NCBI GenBank assembly: GCA_023428085.1
Contig: JAEYZK010000393.1
Location: 1-9,731, forward strand
Length of the DNA stretch: 9,731 bases
Direction: 5' to 3'
Source of the DNA: Pseudomonadota bacterium
GTDB taxonomy: Bacteria > Myxococcota > Myxococcia > Myxococcales > Anaeromyxobacteraceae
The position numbers and the translations under genes are program-made. The notes beneath the pieces were generated by a model. The model saw nothing but the letters and a program-made list of their open reading frames with translations. It was not told where the DNA came from and made no database searches. Shown here piece after piece: positions 7,387 to 9,731 of this stretch (position 1 is its first letter; every line of letters starts with the position of its first letter).

Positions 7387-7404
7387 CCCGGGGTCGCCCC
7401 CGGG
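7387..7404 (-). promoter_or_regulatory. trpB2 leader hairpin with GNRA tetraloop
   Basis: A perfect 7-bp inverted repeat (CCCGGGG 7387-7393, CCCCGGG 7398-7404) encloses 4 nt that read GCGA on the transcribed minus strand, a GNRA tetraloop. It lies in the ~55-nt leader between the inferred start point and the ribosome site of trpB2. There is no T-run after it, and the leader holds no ATG and no TGG codon, so a classical Trp leader-peptide attenuator is not present. It could stabilise the mRNA, bind a protein, or end transcription from the upstream SDR gene. Confidence 0.45.
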
Positions 7405-7422
7405 GCGTAAGGGGAAGTGGGT

Positions 7423-7451
7423 ATTAGCGCAGGCCCCGGCGGGGACGTCAA
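7423..7451 (-). promoter_or_regulatory. Sigma70-type promoter for trpB2
   Basis: On the minus strand TTGACG (7451-7446, 5/6 to consensus), a 17-nt spacer and GCTAAT (7428-7423, 4/6) are preceded by TGC directly before the -10, an extended -10 signature. The start point is expected near 7416. It sits between the SDR stop (7460) and the trpB2 start, so trpB2 can be expressed independently of the SDR. This is the best promoter match in the window. Confidence 0.65.
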
Positions 7452-7459
7452 GGACGGCC

Positions 7460-8233
7460 TCAGGCCATCACCTCGCCGCCGTCCACGTGGACCGCTTGCC
7501 CCGTGATCACCGGATTGCAGGCGAGGAACACGGCGGTCTCGGCGACCTCGTCGGGCGTCGCGGCGCGGCCGATGGGGCTCGAGGAGAGCAGCACCGCGCG
7601 CGCGTCGACGAGCGAGCGGCTGGTGGCGCGCGCGAAGGTGGCGACGGCGTCCTCCATCATGGCCGTCTCGGTCCAGCTCGGGCAGATCGCGTTCACGGTG
7701 ACGCCGCGCTTCGCGCCCTCCGCGGCGAGGCTGCGCGTGAGGCCGATGAGGCCGTGCTTCGCGGCCGAGTAGGCGGCGCCGTACTTGAGGCCGATCCGCC
7801 CGGCCACCGAGGCCACGTTCACGATGCGCCCCCAGCCGCGCTCGTACATCCCGGGGAGGCAGGCGCGCGCGAGGAGGAACGGCGCGGTGAGGTCGATCGC
7901 GAGGACCGCGTCCCAGGCGGCGTCGTCGGTCCGGTGCGCCGGGCCGCTGAAGTGGATGCCCGCGTTGTTCACCAGGATCTCCACCGGCCCGAGCTGCTCC
8001 TGCACCTTCGCCGGCGCGGCGGCGAGCTGGGCGCGATCGGCGACGTCGAGCGGCAGGAACGCCGTCGCGCGCCCCGCGGCGGCGATCTCCGCGGCGACGG
8101 CCTCGATCTCCTGCACCGTGCGCGCGGCGACCGCGACGCGGGCGCCCGCGCGGGCGAGCGCCAGGGCGATGGCCCGGCCGATGCCCCGGCCGCCCCCGGT
8201 GACGAGCGCGACCCGTCCCTCGATCGTCTCCAT
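7460..8233 (-). CDS. Short-chain dehydrogenase/reductase (SDR), classical type (257 aa)
   Basis: An NAD(P)-dependent oxidoreductase of the classical SDR family, full length. Motifs: the cofactor loop TGGGRGIG (12-19), DV at 63-64, NNAG (89-92), and the catalytic set Ser142, Tyr155 and Lys159 (YSAAK). The C-terminal end ITGQAVHVDGG is typical of the FabG/3-hydroxybutyrate dehydrogenase-like group. Arg38 after the second beta strand (AVAAR) suggests a preference for NADP(H), which is an inference. The stretch NAICPSWTET resembles 3-hydroxyacyl or 3-hydroxybutyrate dehydrogenases, but the substrate cannot be fixed. The ATG at 8233-8231 is preceded by AGGAGG with a 4-nt spacer, a very strong ribosome site. 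It lies 98 nt upstream of trpB2 on the same strand; read-through into trpB2 is possible but a separate promoter intervenes. It is divergent from the PilZ-receiver gene. Confidence 0.94.
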   Translation of the reverse strand: METIEGRVALVTGGGRGIGRAIALALARAGARVAVAARTVQEIEAVAAEIAAAGRATAFLPLDVADRAQLAAAPAKVQEQLGPVEILVNNAGIHFSGPAHRTDDAAWDAVLAIDLTAPFLLARACLPGMYERGWGRIVNVASVAGRIGLKYGAAYSAAKHGLIGLTRSLAAEGAKRGVTVNAICPSWTETAMMEDAVATFARATSRSLVDARAVLLSSSPIGRAATPDEVAETAVFLACNPVITGQAVHVDGGEVMA

Positions 8234-8301
8234 GGTTCCTCCTGTCGACGAGCCCGCGCCCGCCCCCGCGCCCGGCGGCCCACCGTGCCGGGGCCCGTGC
8301 G

Positions 8302-8465
8302 CATGGTACGGGGCGCCGGATGTCCGCCGCGACCATACTGGCGCCGCCTGGCCCCCCGCAACGCCGGAGGAGGGGGAGGGCGCCCGTGTGCGCCGGGCGC
8401 GCACGGCGTCCCCGCGTCATGGTTCACGTGGAGTGGTCCCGCGTCCAGCGGGATGGCGTACCATG
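8302..8465. repeat. Nine-base inverted repeat CATGGTACG / CGTACCATG in the divergent gap
   Basis: CATGGTACG at 8302-8310 and CGTACCATG at 8457-8465 are exact reverse complements within the SDR/PilZ-receiver divergent region. Each places TACCAT (4/6 to a -10 box) pointing toward its own gene, though no good -35 stands 17 nt upstream of either. They may be divergent promoter elements or sites for a shared regulator, or a coincidence. Confidence 0.25.
8437..8453. promoter_or_regulatory. Short inverted repeat upstream of the PilZ-receiver gene, possible operator
   Basis: TCCCGC (8437-8442) and GCGGGA (8448-8453) form a perfect 6-bp dyad with a 5-nt spacer, 48 nt before the GTG start. Its position fits an operator or a leader hairpin, but six GC-rich bases may occur by chance here. 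Confidence 0.25.
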
Positions 8466-8491
8466 GGTGGTCAGCGCGCCCGGACTGGCGC

Positions 8492-8497
8492 GGAGGA
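8492..8497 (+). promoter_or_regulatory. Ribosome binding site fixing a GTG start
   Basis: GGAGGA lies 4 nt before GTG (8502-8504). It favours this GTG over an in-frame ATG at 8463, which has no such site and would add 13 residues before the conserved PilZ start. Confidence 0.7.
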
Positions 8498-8501
8498 AAC
8501 C

Positions 8502-9284
8502 GTGTTCAGCGAGCGTCGCGCGCATCCCCGGTTCCCGCTCATCCTGGCGGTCCAGTACCAGGGCGCCGAGAGCGTGCTCGACTACACGGAGAACCTCTCC
8601 GCGACCGGGCTCTTCATCTGCACCGAGCGCGACTTCGAGCCGGGCGAGCGCGTGGTCCTCGTCCTCTCGTTCCCGCAGCTCGTCGAGCCGGTGGAGCTCG
8701 AGGTCGAGGTGCTCCGGCGGCGTGCGGGGGGCGACGGCACGCCCGCCGGCGTCGCGGTCCGGGTGCCGGAGGACCGCCCGCAGGATCGGGAGCGCCTCGT
8801 GCGCGTCTCGTCCCAGCTCGCGGGCGAGCGGACGAGCCGCGCGGCGCACCGCGTCCTCCTCGTCGAGGACAACGCGCTCGTCGCCTCGATGTACGCGGCG
8901 GCGCTCCGCCGGCTCTCGGAGACGGACAACCTGCCGGGCCTCGCCATCGAGGTCGCGAGCGATGGGTCGGCCGCCTTCCACCGCCTGCTGCGCCCGCCGC
9001 GCGTGGACGTGCTCGTGACCGATCTGTTCATGCCCGTGCTCTCGGGGATCACGCTCGTGGAGAAGATCCGGGCCGAGCCGGCGCTCGCCGAGACGCCGGT
9101 CGTGGTCATCACCTCCGGCGGGGAGCGCGAGCGCGCGCAGCTCGAGCACCTGCGGATCGCGCAGTTCCTCCGCAAGCCGGTCAGCTATCAGGACCTCGCC
9201 GGCGCGGTCCGCTCGCTGCTCGAGGAGCGGCCGCTGCGCGCGGTGTCTGGAGGGGCGGGCTCCCCACCCGACGGGGCTGATTGA
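8502..9284 (+). CDS. PilZ domain - receiver domain response regulator (260 aa)
   Basis: A two-domain cytoplasmic signalling protein. Residues ~3-105 are a PilZ domain, a cyclic-di-GMP receptor fold: the RRAHPR motif (Arg6-x3-Arg10) and NLSATG (31-36) match the two c-di-GMP binding signatures RxxxR and (D/N)xSxxG, both intact. Residues ~116-242 are a CheY-like receiver: acidic pair Glu122-Asp123, phosphoacceptor Asp174 in VTDLFMP, Thr204-Ser205 after the fourth strand, and Lys225 in LRKPV. The distance from Asp123 to Asp174 exceeds the usual ~44 residues, so there is a small insertion after helix 1. No DNA-binding or enzymatic output domain follows, and no kinase gene is nearby, so the partner kinase is probably encoded elsewhere. 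Similar proteins commonly act on motility or polarity in Myxococcota; that role is inferred. Divergent from the SDR gene, and followed by a strong terminator. Confidence 0.94.
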   Translation: MFSERRAHPRFPLILAVQYQGAESVLDYTENLSATGLFICTERDFEPGERVVLVLSFPQLVEPVELEVEVLRRRAGGDGTPAGVAVRVPEDRPQDRERLVRVSSQLAGERTSRAAHRVLLVEDNALVASMYAAALRRLSETDNLPGLAIEVASDGSAAFHRLLRPPRVDVLVTDLFMPVLSGITLVEKIRAEPALAETPVVVITSGGERERAQLEHLRIAQFLRKPVSYQDLAGAVRSLLEERPLRAVSGGAGSPPDGAD

Positions 9285-9300
9285 CGGGGCGCCCGGCGGT

Positions 9301-9417
9301 GCTCATGGCTAACCGTGTGACGTGAGACCGGCCTTCAGCCGGCCATTCTGGAGAGCGAGAGAAAGCCTCCACCAACCCGTCGCGGGGTCCGCTGAGTGAT
9401 CGCGGACCCCATTTCTT
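9301..9417 (+). ncRNA. Structured 3' region, candidate small RNA or 3'UTR
   Basis: About 61% GC between 9301 and 9380, clearly lower than the surroundings. Three successive hairpins are visible: CCGGC/GCCGG (9328-9342), GGAGAGC with GCCTCC containing one bulged A (about 9350-9370, loop GAGAGAAA), and the 9-bp terminator at 9384-9410. No conserved reading frame is apparent. It may simply be the 3'UTR of the PilZ-receiver mRNA. TTGACG at 9281-9286 could be a -35, but no good -10 follows at 17 nt. No known RNA family was recognised. Confidence 0.25.
9384..9417 (+). terminator. Rho-independent terminator of the PilZ-receiver gene
   Basis: GGGGTCCGC (9384-9392) and GCGGACCCC (9402-9410) form a perfect 9-bp stem with a 9-nt loop, followed by ATTTCTT (9411-9417). 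The T-rich tail lies only on the + side, so it acts rightward. It is about 100 nt after the PilZ-receiver stop, leaving a long 3' untranslated stretch. Confidence 0.75.
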
Positions 9418-9419
9418 GC

Positions 9420-9574
9420 GGGGGCTGCGCCCCCGCCCCGCCGGCGGAGCCGTCGGGGCCCCACCCCTGCTACGCGGGACCCTGGGCCGTGCTCGCCGCT
9501 CCGCGGCTGCGCGCGGCTGCCCCGCGGGGAGGGGCGCTGCCCATCCCCCGCGCTGCGCGCGGGGCCCCCACCCC
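9420..9574. repeat. Palindrome-rich intergenic element
   Basis: A dense set of GC palindromes: GGGGGC-TGC-GCCCCC (9420-9434), CCCCGCGGGG (9520-9529) and CCCCGCGC-TGC-GCGCGGGG (9546-9564), two of them with the same CTGCG apex. GCGGCTGC occurs at 9503-9510 and again at 9513-9520. GGGGCCCC-ACCCC at 9455-9467 recurs with one extra C at 9561-9574. No start codon with a ribosome site or plausible protein is present. It fills the gap between the terminator and the convergent gene. It looks like a dispersed intergenic repeat or a termination or nucleoid-binding element, but copies elsewhere cannot be seen from here. Confidence 0.45.
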
Positions 9575-9604
9575 GATTCACTGACGTACGTTTCGCTCGC
9601 GCCG

Positions 9605-9731
9605 CTAGCGCATCGTCAAGGCCCCGACCACCGCCCCCAGCATCAGTGCGGCGAGGAACGCGACGACGTACGCGAGGAGCCACCCGCGGCGGGGCGGCTC
9701 CTCGGCGGCCGGCGCCGGCGCCGCCGCGGCC
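9605..9731 (-). CDS. 3' end of a membrane-anchored hypothetical protein (5' end outside window)
   Basis: The last 41 codons of a leftward gene, ending TAG at 9607-9605. The visible part is an Ala/Pro/Glu-rich linker (AAAAPAPAAEEPPRRG) followed by a single strong hydrophobic segment (WLLAYVVAFLAALMLGAVVGAL) and a short TMR end. This is a typical tail-anchor or C-terminal membrane helix, with the RR pair before it predicting a cytoplasmic linker and the C-terminus outside. Codon use is the same as in the flanking genes. Family unknown. It converges on the PilZ-receiver gene across 320 nt. No T-tailed terminator is seen on its own strand, though the CCCCGCGC palindrome downstream could serve. 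Confidence 0.6.
   Translation of the reverse strand, partial: AAAAPAPAAEEPPRRGWLLAYVVAFLAALMLGAVVGALTMR

Noticed and set aside
7362..7416. Classical tryptophan attenuator or T-box before trpB2
   Set aside because: No start codon, no Trp codons and no T-box-like sequence in the short leader.
5859..7427. Rightward 522-codon frame antisense to trpB2
   Set aside because: Antisense shadow of a securely identified gene; no ribosome site or domain.
8332..8361. Possible SDR promoter on the minus strand (TTGCGG, 18 nt, TATGGT)
   Set aside because: The -35 matches only 3/6 and the spacer is long; not distinguishable from chance in this composition.
8463..8501. In-frame ATG upstream of the PilZ-receiver GTG start
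   Set aside because: No Shine-Dalgarno precedes it, whereas GGAGGA lies 4 nt before the GTG and conserved PilZ sequence starts there.
1..9731. CRISPR arrays, insertion sequences, tRNA or rRNA genes, phage or plasmid functions
   Set aside because: No regularly spaced repeats, transposase or integrase motifs, tRNA-like T-loop sequence or rRNA signature were seen on either strand.

Overview
The window is GC-rich throughout (roughly 70-75% by eye). The strong GC bias at third codon positions leaves long antisense reading frames open. Together with an orphan TrpB2-type tryptophan synthase, a PilZ-receiver protein and hairpin-studded intergenic DNA, this suggests a high-GC Myxococcota (deltaproteobacterial) chromosome, possibly Anaeromyxobacter-like. 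That assignment is an inference from composition and gene content, not a database match. No transposase, integrase, CRISPR array, tRNA or rRNA was seen, and the coding style is uniform, so the window looks like ordinary chromosome rather than a recent island.

Layout: positions 1-227 (+) hold the 3' end of a MobA-like molybdenum-cofactor guanylyltransferase. It converges on a leftward run of genes: a 104-residue exported small protein (256-570), a 689-residue envelope protein of unrecognised family (753-2822), two tandem MATE transporters (2967-4379 and 4381-5760), an orphan TrpB2 (6003-7361) and an SDR oxidoreductase (7460-8233). A 268-bp divergent gap separates the SDR from a rightward PilZ-receiver protein (8502-9284). 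That gene converges, across a palindrome-rich 320-bp gap, on the 3' end of another leftward gene with a C-terminal membrane helix (9605 to the window end).

Transcription logic: the two MATE genes are joined by tga-c-atg and are almost certainly co-translated. The 689-residue gene starts 144 nt after them and may belong to the same unit. TrpB2 has the best sigma70-type promoter in the window (TTGACG, 17 nt, GCTAAT with a TG extension), a short leader carrying a GNRA-capped hairpin, and a GC-rich hairpin after its stop. It therefore appears to be its own unit, with possible read-through from the SDR. The PilZ-receiver gene ends in a perfect 9-bp terminator hairpin with a T-rich tail.

No complete, clearly new multi-gene system can be claimed. 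The items most worth checking are the unrecognised 689-residue envelope protein with its small exported neighbour, the coupled MATE pair and its hairpin leader, the autonomous trpB2 unit, and the structured, relatively AT-rich stretch plus palindrome cluster after the PilZ-receiver gene.
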